Positions 54,383-63,928 of a stretch of DNA of 64,000 bases are shown piece after piece. The stretch comes from Dehalobacterium sp040766325 (lineage in GTDB: Bacteria > Bacillota > Dehalobacteriia > Dehalobacteriales > Dehalobacteriaceae). How positions within the stretch are numbered: the stretch's first letter is position 1; every line of letters starts with the position of its first letter. Under the pieces are notes generated by a model, which made no database searches, was not told the origin of the DNA, and saw only the letters and a program-made list of their open reading frames with translations. Location: positions 62,001-126,000 of the forward strand of contig JAXGQR010000005.1 of the NCBI GenBank assembly GCA_040766325.1. The letters are read 5' to 3'. The translations under genes and the position numbers were made by a program.

Positions 54383-55513
54383 ATGCACTTTAATTGTAGT
54401 AAAGAAGACTTGGTTTTTGGTGTTCAAACGGTAAGCAGAGCCGTTTCCAATAAGAATACCATGCCCATACTAAGCGGTATTCATTTAAAAACGGAAAACA
54501 ACACCTTGAAACTTACAGCTACAGATTTAGAAATTGCGATACAATGTACAGTAGAAGTAGAAGTTATCGAAGAAGGCTCATTAGTTGTTCCCGGTAGATA
54601 TTTTATAGAAATGGTGAAAAAGCTTCCTTCCGGAATCATTAACTTAAAAAGTTCATCCCAGGAAGGTCTGATTATTAAATATGAACAATCAGAACAGTTT
54701 ATTAATGGTTTTTCAGATGAAGAATTTCCCTCTTTACCTGAAATAAAAAACCAGGTTTCAGGTAGTATGCCTCAAAACCAATTCAAAAAAATGGTTAAAC
54801 AAACTGCTATTGCTTCTTCTCATGATGAATCAAGACCTGTTTTTACCGGAACCTTGGTAGAAATAACCGGGGATAAAATCGTGATGGTGACCACAGACAG
54901 CCATCGTTTAGCCCTGAAAGAAGATTATTGGAGCAATTCGTCGGCGGTTATGGATAATAAAGTTGCCGTGATTATTCCTACAAAAACCATGATAGAGGTA
55001 TCCCGCATTATCCCGGATGATGCAGAACCTTTATTTATGATTGGGGGAACCAACCAATTTCTTTTTAAAACTGCCAATATTAATGTATTTACCCGATTAA
55101 TTGATGGACAATATCCTAGTTATACCCAGGTTATCCCAGATAGCGGTAAATGTACCAGCCGGATTAGAATTAAAACAAAAATGTTTTTAGAGGCCATTGA
55201 AAGAGCCTCACTTTTGGTGCGAGATGAATTAAAAGAAAAATACAGTCTGGTAAAATTAAGTGTAAATGAAGATATTTTAGAAATTAACTCCAATTCCCCA
55301 GAGTTAGGAAAAATTCATGAAGAAATAAAAGTTTTTTTGGAAGGTGAACCGATCGAAATCACTTTTAATTCTCATTATTTGATGGATGCTTTAAAGAGCA
55401 TTGATGAAGAAGAAGTATATATAGAATTAACAGGTGCCTTAAGTCCCGGTATTATTCGCACTGTAGAAAATGAAAAATACATTTATTTAATTTTGCCGGT
55501 ACGTACTGCCTAA
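54383..55513 (+). CDS. dnaN: DNA polymerase III beta clamp
   Basis: The 376-residue sliding clamp starts at 54383 after AAGGAGG. Family marks include SRAVSNKNTMPILSGIHL, the CFSDEEFPSLPE-type loop (NGFSDEEFPSLPEI), the TDSHRLA segment and the C-terminal LMPVR-type end (here ILPVRTA). It is first of the rightward dnaN-recF-remB run. The frame is intact. Confidence 0.98.
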   Translation: MHFNCSKEDLVFGVQTVSRAVSNKNTMPILSGIHLKTENNTLKLTATDLEIAIQCTVEVEVIEEGSLVVPGRYFIEMVKKLPSGIINLKSSSQEGLIIKYEQSEQFINGFSDEEFPSLPEIKNQVSGSMPQNQFKKMVKQTAIASSHDESRPVFTGTLVEITGDKIVMVTTDSHRLALKEDYWSNSSAVMDNKVAVIIPTKTMIEVSRIIPDDAEPLFMIGGTNQFLFKTANINVFTRLIDGQYPSYTQVIPDSGKCTSRIRIKTKMFLEAIERASLLVRDELKEKYSLVKLSVNEDILEINSNSPELGKIHEEIKVFLEGEPIEITFNSHYLMDALKSIDEEEVYIELTGALSPGIIRTVENEKYIYLILPVRTA

Positions 55514-55533
55514 AATGAAAATATTACAAAGCG

Positions 55534-56668
55534 ATGTGTTTCTTTTTGCATATTTTATCCTTGCTTTTAAATAATTTTCGCAATTATAATGAAAAAAAAA
55601 TTGAATTTCACCCTCATGTCAATATCGTGATGGGAATGAATGCCCAAGGCAAATCTAACCTTTTGGAAGCCATTCATTATTTGAGCATTTTTTCTTCTTT
55701 TCGAAACAGCAAAGATCGGGAGATGATTAAATGGGGTCAATCCTATTTTTATCTGGAAGGAAAAATTGTGAAAAATAATGGGGAATACCTCTTGTCGGCA
55801 GGTTATCATGAAGAGAACAAAAAAATTTTAAAGGTTAACGGCAGCCAAAGAAAAAAAATCAGAGATCTTTTGGGTGTTTTTAATAGTGTCGTTTTTTCTC
55901 CGGAGGATCTTAATATTATTAAAAACGGACCGTCGGCACGGAGAAGATTTTTAGATCAAGAAATGATTCAATTATTTCCTTCTTATTACCATGCTTTAAT
56001 TCAGTATCAAAAAATTTTAGGACAGCGCAATAACTTACTCAGGGAAATAAGGATACATAAAAAGAAAGATGATCTTTTGCCGATTTGGAGTCAACAATTA
56101 TTGCAACATGGAAGCAAGATCATCAAAAAAAGATTTGAGGTTTTGAAAAAATTAACACCCCTGGCGCGATTAACCCATCGAAAAATAACCAATGGGGCCG
56201 AGGAGTTGGATTTAAACTATTATAGTTTGGAGATGGGCAGGGAGGAAAATCTTAAAACGGCCTCTTTAGAAAAAAAATCAAAACATATATTTTACTCAAT
56301 TAGAAAAATTTCGATCATTAGAAATGGAACGGGGAATAACTCTTATTGGCCCGCATCGAGACGATTTAATAATTACCATTAATGGTATTGATGCGCGTAA
56401 ATTTGGTTCTCAAGGGCAACAGAGAACAGCGGCTTTATCCTTAAAAATTGCTGAATTAGAATTAGTTAAATCCGAAATAGGGGAATATCCTGTTTTGTTA
56501 TTGGACGACGTGATGTCGGAATTGGATCAAACGAGGCGAAATCATTTAATGCAATATATCGGCAATAAGGTACAGACCTTCATTACGACCACGGATTTTG
56601 ATTTTAAACAAAAAGAAGGTAATTTGATTCAGATCTCACAGGGGGAAATTGAAAATAAAAAAATTTAG
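55534..56668 (+). pseudogene. recF: Recombination mediator RecF with A8 frameshift
   Basis: RecF loads RecA at DNA gaps. The first frame has Walker A GMNAQGKSN and LGQRNNLLREIR; the second has the MERGITLIGPHRDDLIITING region, the signature SQGQQRTAALSLKIAE and Walker B PVLLLDDVMSELDQ. The break is in a run of eight A (56270-56277): with seven A the frame reads LEKNQNIYFTQLEKFRSLEMERG without a gap, giving a normal protein of about 377 residues. The gene is otherwise well conserved, so slippage on the A run or a sequencing error is more likely than decay. The start is either ATG 55534 or TTG 55546; neither has a good ribosome site. Confidence 0.93.
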
Positions 56669-56677
56669 GTGATAAAA

Positions 56678-56914
56678 ATGTTTATACATATCGGTAAAAA
56701 CATTATGGTAAATAGTAAGGAAATCATTATGATTTTGGACTATCAAAAATTAAAAAAATCACCTCTTTCTCAAGAATTTCTGGAAAATATCAGTCCGGAG
56801 GAAGGGGAAAGTAATGAAAAGAATAGTACTATGATTATCACGGATAAAAAAGTCTATTTTTCATCTATTGCTCTAGGGACCATTGAAAATAGATTAAAAA
56901 AGTATATTTATTAA
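56678..56914 (+). CDS. remB: RemB/YaaB-like regulator (DUF370)
   Basis: The 78-residue protein begins MFIHIGKNIMVNSKEIIMILDY, the DUF370/RemA-type fold seen in YaaB, a biofilm-matrix regulator in Bacillus. In Bacillus it lies between recF and gyrB, as here. ATG 56678 follows AGGTGAT, and a GTG three codons earlier overlaps the recF stop region. Confidence 0.88.
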   Translation: MFIHIGKNIMVNSKEIIMILDYQKLKKSPLSQEFLENISPEEGESNEKNSTMIITDKKVYFSSIALGTIENRLKKYIY

Positions 56915-56928
56915 TCTATCTGAGCTAA

Positions 56929-57025
56929 TTATGCACAAAAAATAAAGGAAGCACGGTTAAGAATATGGAAAATGATGTATAATAATAATTAATTGCTTGT
57001 TGGTTTATTTTTTTTCATATATAAT
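56929..57025 (+). promoter_or_regulatory. gyrB promoter with an upstream DnaA-box-like site
   Basis: TTATGCACA (56929-56937) fits the DnaA box TTATNCACA. Downstream lie TTGTTG (56997-57002), a 17-base spacer and TATAAT (57020-57025), a good gyrB promoter. Confidence 0.7.
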
Positions 57026-57078
57026 TAAACATTAGAGTTTCGGGAATTTGCACTGTTCTTGATGGAGGTACAACAATA

Positions 57079-58989
57079 ATGATTGAGGAAAAAATAGAGA
57101 CAAATTATGATGCCAGTCAGATTCAAGTATTGGAAGGATTAGAAGCAGTGCGTAAACGCCCGAGTATGTATATCGGCAGTACAAGTGCTCGTGGTTTACA
57201 TCACTTGGTTTATGAAATCGTCGACAATAGTATTGATGAGGCACTGGCAGGTTATTGTGATCAGATTCATATTACTGTTACAGAAGAAAATAGCATTATT
57301 GTGCGTGATAACGGCAGGGGAATTCCCATTGATATTCATGAAAAAACAGGGAAGCCGGCTGTAGAAGTAGCCCTGACAATTCTTCATGCCGGCGGTAAAT
57401 TTGGTGGAACCGGTTATAAAGTTTCCGGTGGTCTTCATGGTGTGGGCATGTCGGTCGTTAATGCCCTATCGGAATGGTTAGAAGTAAAAGTAAAAAGAAA
57501 TGGGAATATTTATCAGCAGAAATATAAACGGGGAACTCCGATTACTGAATTAGAGATCATTGGTCACTCCGACGGAACAGGTACAGAAATTTCTTTTAAA
57601 CCGGACGGAGAAATTTTTGAAGATTTAGTTTTTAGCAGAGAAATATTAGCCCAAAGACTCAGAGAACTATCTTTCTTAAATAAAGGATTATCTATTACCC
57701 TTACGGACCAAAGAGATCAATTTGAAGTAAAGTATAAGCATGATGGTGGGATTGTTGATTTTGTCCACTATTTAAATAAAAGTAAAGGTGTTATTTATCA
57801 AAAACCGATTTATTTCCAAACAGAAAAGGATCATGTCCAGATAGAGATTGCTCTTCAGTATAATGACGGTTATTCCGAAAATATTCTATCTTTTGCTAAT
57901 AATATTCATACCCAAGAAGGGGGTACCCATGAAGTTGGTTTTAAAACGGCATTAACGCGAGCTATTAATGATTATGCTCGAAAGATTAACGTCATTAAAG
58001 ATAATCAGAGTAATTTATCAGGAGAAGACATTCGCGAAGGATTAACGGCAATTATCAGTGTTAAGGTTTTAGATCCGCAATTTGAAGGTCAAACCAAAAC
58101 CAAGCTGGGGAACAGTGAAGTGCGGGGCATCGTGGATTCTATTATGGGAGAAGGAATGAGTACTTTTTTGGAGGAAAACCCAGCTACCGCCAAAAAAATT
58201 ATTGAAAAAAATGTCCAGGCAGCCAGGGCACGAGAAGCAGCACGCAAGGCCAGGGATTTAACCAGGCGTAAAAGTGCTTTAGAAAGCACCAGTTTACCGG
58301 GAAAGCTTGCTGATTGCTCGGTGAAGGATCCTGCCATGAGTGAATTGTATCTGGTGGAAGGGGATTCTGCCGGCGGTTCGGCCAAACAAGGTCGAGATCG
58401 AAGAACCCAGGCGATTTTACCTTTACGAGGCAAAATTCTCAATGTGGAAAAAGCTCGTTTAGATCGAATTCTCGGTAACGAGGAAATTAGATCTATGATT
58501 ACAGCCATGGGCACAGGTATTTCTGATGATTTTGATATCGGAAAAGCCCGATATCATAAATTAATTATTATGACAGATGCAGACGTGGACGGTTCCCACA
58601 TTAGAACTTTGTTACTTACCTTCTTTTTCCGTTTTATGAGGCCTTTAATTGAAGCAGGCTATATTTATATTGCCCAGCCTCCTTTGTATAAGGTGAAGGC
58701 AGGAAAAGAAGAAACATATTTTTATAGTGACGATGATTTGGATAAATACTTAGAGCAACATAAGGGTGTTGCGCCAAGTATCCAGCGCTATAAAGGTTTG
58801 GGGGAAATGAATCCGGAGCAATTATGGGAAACTACAATGAATCCGGAAACAAGAACCCTGCTTAGGGTCACACTGGAGGATGCTTTAGCAGCAGATGAAA
58901 TATTTACAATTTTGATGGGTGATAAAGTTGAACCTCGTCGAGAATTTATTCAGAGTCATGCTAAAGAAGTGCGTAATCTTGATATTTAA
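57079..58989 (+). CDS. gyrB: DNA gyrase subunit B
   Basis: The 636-residue ATPase subunit has the GHKL site (EIVDNSIDEALAGYCDQI, DNGRGIPIDIHEKTGKPAVE), GGLHGVGMSVVNALS, the TOPRIM motif YLVEGDSAGGSAKQGRDR and the Mg-binding MTDADVDGSHIRTLLLTF. ATG 57079 follows ATGGAGGTACAAC. It is followed by gyrA after 54 bases. The frame is intact. Confidence 0.98.
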   Translation: MIEEKIETNYDASQIQVLEGLEAVRKRPSMYIGSTSARGLHHLVYEIVDNSIDEALAGYCDQIHITVTEENSIIVRDNGRGIPIDIHEKTGKPAVEVALTILHAGGKFGGTGYKVSGGLHGVGMSVVNALSEWLEVKVKRNGNIYQQKYKRGTPITELEIIGHSDGTGTEISFKPDGEIFEDLVFSREILAQRLRELSFLNKGLSITLTDQRDQFEVKYKHDGGIVDFVHYLNKSKGVIYQKPIYFQTEKDHVQIEIALQYNDGYSENILSFANNIHTQEGGTHEVGFKTALTRAINDYARKINVIKDNQSNLSGEDIREGLTAIISVKVLDPQFEGQTKTKLGNSEVRGIVDSIMGEGMSTFLEENPATAKKIIEKNVQAARAREAARKARDLTRRKSALESTSLPGKLADCSVKDPAMSELYLVEGDSAGGSAKQGRDRRTQAILPLRGKILNVEKARLDRILGNEEIRSMITAMGTGISDDFDIGKARYHKLIIMTDADVDGSHIRTLLLTFFFRFMRPLIEAGYIYIAQPPLYKVKAGKEETYFYSDDDLDKYLEQHKGVAPSIQRYKGLGEMNPEQLWETTMNPETRTLLRVTLEDALAADEIFTILMGDKVEPRREFIQSHAKEVRNLDI

Positions 58990-59043
58990 GAGAGAAGAAA
59001 GATCAGATATTTTTTTAATTGTGAATGAGATCGAGGTGTAATC

Positions 59044-61485
59044 ATGGACCCAACTTTTACCCACGGGAAAATCGTTCCCTTAGATATAGAAAAAGAAATG
59101 GAAAAATCATATATTGATTATGCAATGAGTGTTATTGTGGGACGTGCTCTGCCCGATGTACGGGACGGTTTAAAGCCGGTACATCGCAGAATTTTATATT
59201 CGATGTATGAGCGGGGCGTGACCCCGGATAAACCATATAAAAAATCAGCGCGTATTGTTGGGGATGTTCTGGGTAAATATCATCCTCATGGTGATTCTTC
59301 TGTTTACGATGCTGTTGTAAGATTGGCTCAAGATTTTTCCACGCGCTATTTATTAATTGACGGCCACGGAAACTTTGGTTCTGTGGACGGGGATTCTGCT
59401 GCAGCCATGCGTTATACAGAGGTGCGTTTATCTAAATATGCCGTTGAAATGATGACGGATATTCAAAAGAATACTGTTGATTTTGTCCCTAATTATGATG
59501 CTTCAGAAGAAGAACCTGCCGTGCTTCCTGCACGAGTGCCTAATTTATTGGTCAATGGTTCTTCCGGAATTGCGGTAGGTATGGCAACGAATATTCCTCC
59601 TCATAATATTGGTGAGGTTATTGACGGGGTTGTTGCACTCATTGATGATCCCGATATTGAAATATCTCAACTGATGACCATGATCAAAGGTCCGGATTTT
59701 CCAACGGGGGCTTTGATTATGGGGCGAGAGGGCATTAAATCTGCTTATACCACCGGTCGTGGTTCGATCAAAATGCGCGCCAAATCGGATATTGAGCAAA
59801 TGTCCAATGGAAAACAGCGGATTATTGTTAATGAAATTCCTTACCAAGTTAACAAGGCCAAATTGATTGAAAAAATAGCCGAACTTGTTAAAGATAAAAA
59901 AATTGACGGGATTACTGATTTAAGAGATGAATCGGATCGTACCGGCATGCGTATTGTGATTGAATTGCGCAAAGATGTTAACGCCCGGGTTATTTTGAAT
60001 CAATTATATAAACATACCCAGCTTCAGGAAAATTTTGGTGTTATTAACCTGGCTTTGGTGGATGGTCAGCCGAAGATCTTAAATTTAAAACAAGTGCTGG
60101 AACATTACCTGGAACATCAAAAAGACGTGATTGTACGCAGAACTCGTTTTGATCTGGCAAAAGCAGAAGCACGAGCACATATTTTGGAAGGATTAAAAAT
60201 TGCTTTAGATCACATTGAAGAAGTTATTAAAACCATCCGAGAATCAAAAACAACGGACGTAGCCCGGGAACAATTGATGACGAAATTCGGCCTTAGTGAA
60301 AAACAAGCCCAAGCGATATTAGAAATGCGTTTACGGGCGCTCACGGGTTTGGAACGACAAAAGCTGGATGATGAATATCGGGAGTTAATTAAGACGATTT
60401 CTTATTTGACGGAAGTATTGAGAAACGAAAAAATGGTTTTACATATTATTCGGGAAGAAATTCTCTTGATGAAAGAAAAATATGCCGATCCCCGGCGGAC
60501 ACAAATTGTGCGGGATGATAGCGAATTGCAAGATGAAGATCTTATTGCGGAAGAAGATATGGTTATTACCATTACCAATAGCGGTTATATCAAACGTTTA
60601 AACACCAATGTTTATCGTAACCAAAGAAGAGGCGGACGTGGTATTACCGCGATGACCACCAAAGATCAAGATTTTCTGGAACATTTATTTATTACGACAA
60701 CCCATCACTACCTGATGGTTTTCACGAATAAAGGAAAGGTTTATCGCTTAAAAGTGCACGAAATTCCCGAAGCAGGTCGCACAGCTAAAGGCACGAACTT
60801 GGTTAATCTTCTTTATCTTTCCGGTGATGAAACAGTAAATACGGTTATTCCCGTGAAGGAATATAGTGAAGATCTGTTATTATTTATGGCAACCCGTAAG
60901 GGAATTGTGAAAAAAAGTGTCTTAGAAGAATATGATTCGGCGCGAAAAGATGGTCTCATTGCCATAAATTTAGATGAGAATGATGAAGTCATCGGGGTAA
61001 AATTAACTGATGGCAACGCTGATATTATTTTAGGGACGAGAAATGGCAAAGCAATTCTTTTCTCAGAAAAAGAAGTGCGCAGTCAGGGTCGAACGACCCG
61101 CGGAGTTAAGGGAATTCATTTAGACGGAAATGACTTTGTCGTCAGTATGGATGTAGTAATTGAGGGTGGCGAGCTAATGGTCATTTCGGAAAATGGCTAT
61201 GGCAAGAGAACCCCCCTCGAGGAATATAGTAAACAAAGTCGTGGAGGTAAAGGAGCTTTAACCATTAAAGAAACTGCGAAAACGGGATATTTAACTGCGA
61301 TCAAGGTAGTAAAGCCGGGGGACGAATTGATGATGATCACCAAAGAAGGAACATTAATTCGGATCAATGTGGCGGATACTTCCGTATTAGGACGCAATAC
61401 CCAGGGAGTGACTTTGATGAAACTCACTCCTGATGATAAGGTAGTCGCAGTAGCAAAAGTTGTCTCAAAGGAAGATGAAGTATAG
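59044..61485 (+). CDS. gyrA: DNA gyrase subunit A
   Basis: The 813-residue subunit cuts and rejoins DNA through Tyr124 (AAMRYTEVRL). The quinolone-region sequence HPHGDSSVYDAVVRLAQ is wild-type-like. The GyrA box QRRGGRG, needed for DNA wrapping and thus gyrase rather than Topo IV, is present near residue 535 and is followed by six beta-pinwheel repeats. The frame is intact. Confidence 0.98.
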   Translation: MDPTFTHGKIVPLDIEKEMEKSYIDYAMSVIVGRALPDVRDGLKPVHRRILYSMYERGVTPDKPYKKSARIVGDVLGKYHPHGDSSVYDAVVRLAQDFSTRYLLIDGHGNFGSVDGDSAAAMRYTEVRLSKYAVEMMTDIQKNTVDFVPNYDASEEEPAVLPARVPNLLVNGSSGIAVGMATNIPPHNIGEVIDGVVALIDDPDIEISQLMTMIKGPDFPTGALIMGREGIKSAYTTGRGSIKMRAKSDIEQMSNGKQRIIVNEIPYQVNKAKLIEKIAELVKDKKIDGITDLRDESDRTGMRIVIELRKDVNARVILNQLYKHTQLQENFGVINLALVDGQPKILNLKQVLEHYLEHQKDVIVRRTRFDLAKAEARAHILEGLKIALDHIEEVIKTIRESKTTDVAREQLMTKFGLSEKQAQAILEMRLRALTGLERQKLDDEYRELIKTISYLTEVLRNEKMVLHIIREEILLMKEKYADPRRTQIVRDDSELQDEDLIAEEDMVITITNSGYIKRLNTNVYRNQRRGGRGITAMTTKDQDFLEHLFITTTHHYLMVFTNKGKVYRLKVHEIPEAGRTAKGTNLVNLLYLSGDETVNTVIPVKEYSEDLLLFMATRKGIVKKSVLEEYDSARKDGLIAINLDENDEVIGVKLTDGNADIILGTRNGKAILFSEKEVRSQGRTTRGVKGIHLDGNDFVVSMDVVIEGGELMVISENGYGKRTPLEEYSKQSRGGKGALTIKETAKTGYLTAIKVVKPGDELMMITKEGTLIRINVADTSVLGRNTQGVTLMKLTPDDKVVAVAKVVSKEDEV

Positions 61486-61581
61486 TATTGTTTTTTTTGG
61501 AAGAATATAATAAGATATTTAATAAATTATATATTATTTAGTATTTTGCTTGGGTTAAGAAAAGAGGCTAGGTAGCGAAAT

Positions 61582-62163
61582 ATGCGTGTGGGGGTTTTAA
61601 CATCAAAAAAAGACTTTAAAAACCACCAAAGAATGTTGGCTCAATGTGGCATGGATGGAGTTTTGATCGTCAAACTGCCGGATTTTGATGATATTGATGG
61701 TTTTATCCTTCCAGATGATTATCGGGCCAGCATTTCGTGGAAAGATCAAGATCCCATAAAAAAAAGGATCGAGGAAATAGCCCAACAGGACACGCCAATT
61801 TTTGGTATTGGTAATGGTCTGGTCTTGTTAGCTCAAGAGGTGATAAATGAAGGAGAAGATTATTGTTTCGGACTTTTAGATATAAAAATGAACAGGTATG
61901 GTTTAAATCTTTTTTCAGGAAAGTACACGGAAATTCCTTTGAAAATCGATGTTTTAGGGAAAGCACCTTTTCCCGGGATATTTATCGAAGCGCCCACGGT
62001 ACAATCTATGCAACCTAATGTAGGAATTTTGGCCATGCATCAGGAAAAAATTGTTATGGTACGTCAAGGCAATATCTTAGGATCATCTTTTCATCCTGAA
62101 CTAGCAGATGATTTAAGGGTTTATCTTTATTTTAAGCAAATGATAAAAGATGCTAAAAAATAA
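61582..62163 (+). CDS. PdxT-like glutaminase homologue without catalytic Cys
   Basis: The 193-residue protein aligns along its length with PdxT (YaaE), the glutaminase of PLP synthase. The first residues MRVGVLTSKKDFKNHQRML and the end SSFHPELADDLRVYLYFKQ match, including the His-x-Glu pair (H171, E173). The nucleophile elbow, normally GTCAG, is GIGNG (75-79), so Cys is Gly77. The oxyanion segment, normally PGGES, is PDDYR. It cannot act as a normal glutaminase. No pdxS is adjacent, though in Bacillus pdxS-pdxT lie just before serS, as this gene does. The frame is intact, so it may have a new role. Confidence 0.8.
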   Translation: MRVGVLTSKKDFKNHQRMLAQCGMDGVLIVKLPDFDDIDGFILPDDYRASISWKDQDPIKKRIEEIAQQDTPIFGIGNGLVLLAQEVINEGEDYCFGLLDIKMNRYGLNLFSGKYTEIPLKIDVLGKAPFPGIFIEAPTVQSMQPNVGILAMHQEKIVMVRQGNILGSSFHPELADDLRVYLYFKQMIKDAKK

Positions 62164-62173
62164 AGAATTTTCT

Positions 62174-62207
62174 AAGCTTTTGTCTCGAGGAGCAGAAGCT
62201 TATTTTT
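62174..62207 (+). terminator. Terminator between the PdxT-like gene and serS
   Basis: AAGCTTTTG and CAGAAGCTT form a 9-bp stem (one wobble pair), followed by ATTTTTATAT. Confidence 0.8.
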
Positions 62208-62273
62208 ATATATAATAAATAATATTTCTATTATATGGGAAAAATGTAAAAGAGGGAAGGGAGGCAGTTTACA

Positions 62274-63545
62274 TTGTTAGATTTAAAATTTGTTCGTAGT
62301 AATCCGGAAAAGGTCGAGGAAGCCTTAAAAAATCGGGGGGGCAAAATCAATCTGGATTCATTTCTAAATATGGATGAGGAACGACGGGAACTATTAGGAA
62401 AAGTGGAACAAATGAAAGCCGAAAGAAACGCGGTTTCTCAGGAGATTGGCAAGGCCAAAAAAGCCGGTTTGCCCGCCGAAGAAAAGGTCTTGGAAATGCG
62501 TCAATTAGGCGATGAAATTAAAAGAATGGATGATCGCTTGAGAGAGTTGGAAGCGGGCATCCAACAAGAACTCCTTACTATTCCAAATATTCCTCATGAA
62601 TCGGTTCCTGTGGGTTTAACTGAAGAGGAAAATCAAGAAATCAGAAAATGGGGTGAAGTCCCCAAATTTGTCTTTGAACCGAAACCTCATTGGGAAATCG
62701 GAGAAAAGCTGGGAATATTGGATTTTGAAAGAGGAGCCAAGGTTACCGGAGCGAGATTTACTTTTTATAAAGGGCTGGGAGCTCGTTTGGAAAGGGCTTT
62801 GGTCAACTTCTTTTTAGATTTACATACAGAAAAGCATCCATATACGGAGGTTTTTCCTCCCTTTATGGTGCATCGGGATAGTATGATCGGAACAGGGCAA
62901 TTGCCCAAATTTGAGGAAGAAGCTTTTAAAGTTGAAAAAACCGATTATTATTTGATTCCTACTGCCGAGGTACCGGTAACGAATTTATATCGGGAAGAAA
63001 TATTAGATGGGGCTACTTTACCTATTAATCATTGTGCTTATAGTGCCTGTTTCCGCGCTGAGGCAGGAGCAGCAGGACGGGATACCCGGGGATTAATTCG
63101 TCAACATCAATTTAACAAGGTAGAACTTGTCAAATTTTCTTTACCGGAAACCTCTTACGACGAATTAGAAAAGTTAACTAATGATGCGGAGGATGTGCTA
63201 AAAGCTTTAGGACTTGCATATCGGGTAGTGTGTTTATCTACGGGGGATTTGGGTTTTTCTTCCGCCAAAACATATGATTTAGAAGTATGGCTGCCCAGCT
63301 TTAATTGTTATCGAGAGATTTCCTCATGTAGTAACTTTGAAGACTATCAGGCACGCCGCGCCAATATTCGTTTTCGTCGGGATGCAAAAAGCAAGCCGGA
63401 ATTTGTCCATACTTTAAACGGGTCCGGGGTGGCGATTGGAAGGACAGTTGCCGCAATTTTAGAAAATTATCAGCAAGAGGACGGCAGTGTCTTGATTCCT
63501 GAGGTTTTACAGAAATACATGGGTGGGCATAAGGTAATTAAATAA
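62274..63545 (+). CDS. serS: Seryl-tRNA synthetase
   Basis: The enzyme charges tRNA-Ser, and also tRNA-Sec as the first step of selenocysteine formation. The 423-residue class II synthetase has the N-terminal coiled coil (ELLGKVEQMKAERNAVSQEIGKAKK...), motif 2 FRAEAGAAGRDTRGLIRQHQFNKVE and motif 3 LNGSGVAIGRTVAAILEN. The start is TTG 62274, nine bases after GGGAGG. No T-box was seen upstream. Two tRNA-Ser genes follow. Confidence 0.97.
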   Translation: MLDLKFVRSNPEKVEEALKNRGGKINLDSFLNMDEERRELLGKVEQMKAERNAVSQEIGKAKKAGLPAEEKVLEMRQLGDEIKRMDDRLRELEAGIQQELLTIPNIPHESVPVGLTEEENQEIRKWGEVPKFVFEPKPHWEIGEKLGILDFERGAKVTGARFTFYKGLGARLERALVNFFLDLHTEKHPYTEVFPPFMVHRDSMIGTGQLPKFEEEAFKVEKTDYYLIPTAEVPVTNLYREEILDGATLPINHCAYSACFRAEAGAAGRDTRGLIRQHQFNKVELVKFSLPETSYDELEKLTNDAEDVLKALGLAYRVVCLSTGDLGFSSAKTYDLEVWLPSFNCYREISSCSNFEDYQARRANIRFRRDAKSKPEFVHTLNGSGVAIGRTVAAILENYQQEDGSVLIPEVLQKYMGGHKVIK

Positions 63546-63618
63546 TTTATAATTTTTCTTCCTCTGATGTTATTGACTGAAAGAGTCCAATATGTTATTA
63601 TAATAAGGCTGTTGATGC

Positions 63619-63695
63619 GCGCCCATAGCTCAGCTGGATAGAGTGACAGACTTCGAATCTGGAGGTCGCAGGTTCGAATCCTGCTGGGCGCGCCA
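63619..63695 (+). tRNA. tRNA-Arg (anticodon UCG)
   Basis: The 77-base cloverleaf has acceptor GCGCCCA/TGGGCGC, an anticodon loop CTTCGAA (anticodon TCG), T arm GCAGG-TTCGAAT-CCTGC and an encoded CCA. Confidence 0.93.
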
Positions 63696-63798
63696 TGATC
63701 TATCTTTTTGATATTGCGGATGAAATTACGCCAATTGACAATGAAAAATGACTGTGTTATAGTATAAGATGTACCCTTTGTCCGGGTTTACCCGGCGT

Positions 63799-63888
63799 GG
63801 AGGGGTGTCTGAGCGGTTTAAGGAGGCGGTCTTGAAAACCGTTGAGCCTGCAAGGGTTCCGTGGGTTCGAATCCCACCCCCTCCGCCA
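63799..63888 (+). tRNA. tRNA-Ser (anticodon UGA)
   Basis: The 90-base tRNA has acceptor GGAGGGG/CCCCTCC, anticodon loop TCTTGAAAA (anticodon TGA), a long class II variable arm, T arm GTGGG-TTCGAAT-CCCAC and an encoded CCA. Confidence 0.95.
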
Positions 63889-63928
63889 ATTACAAGAGGC
63901 AAGAGGTTTAGAAGCAAGAAAAAGATCC

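Noticed and set aside
58089..58514. 141-codon open frame antisense to gyrB
   Set aside because: Mirror of a strongly conserved coding region, with no ribosome site or family match.
62164..62273. T-box leader for serS
   Set aside because: The gap is only about 110 bases, holds a simple terminator and lacks the T-box word.
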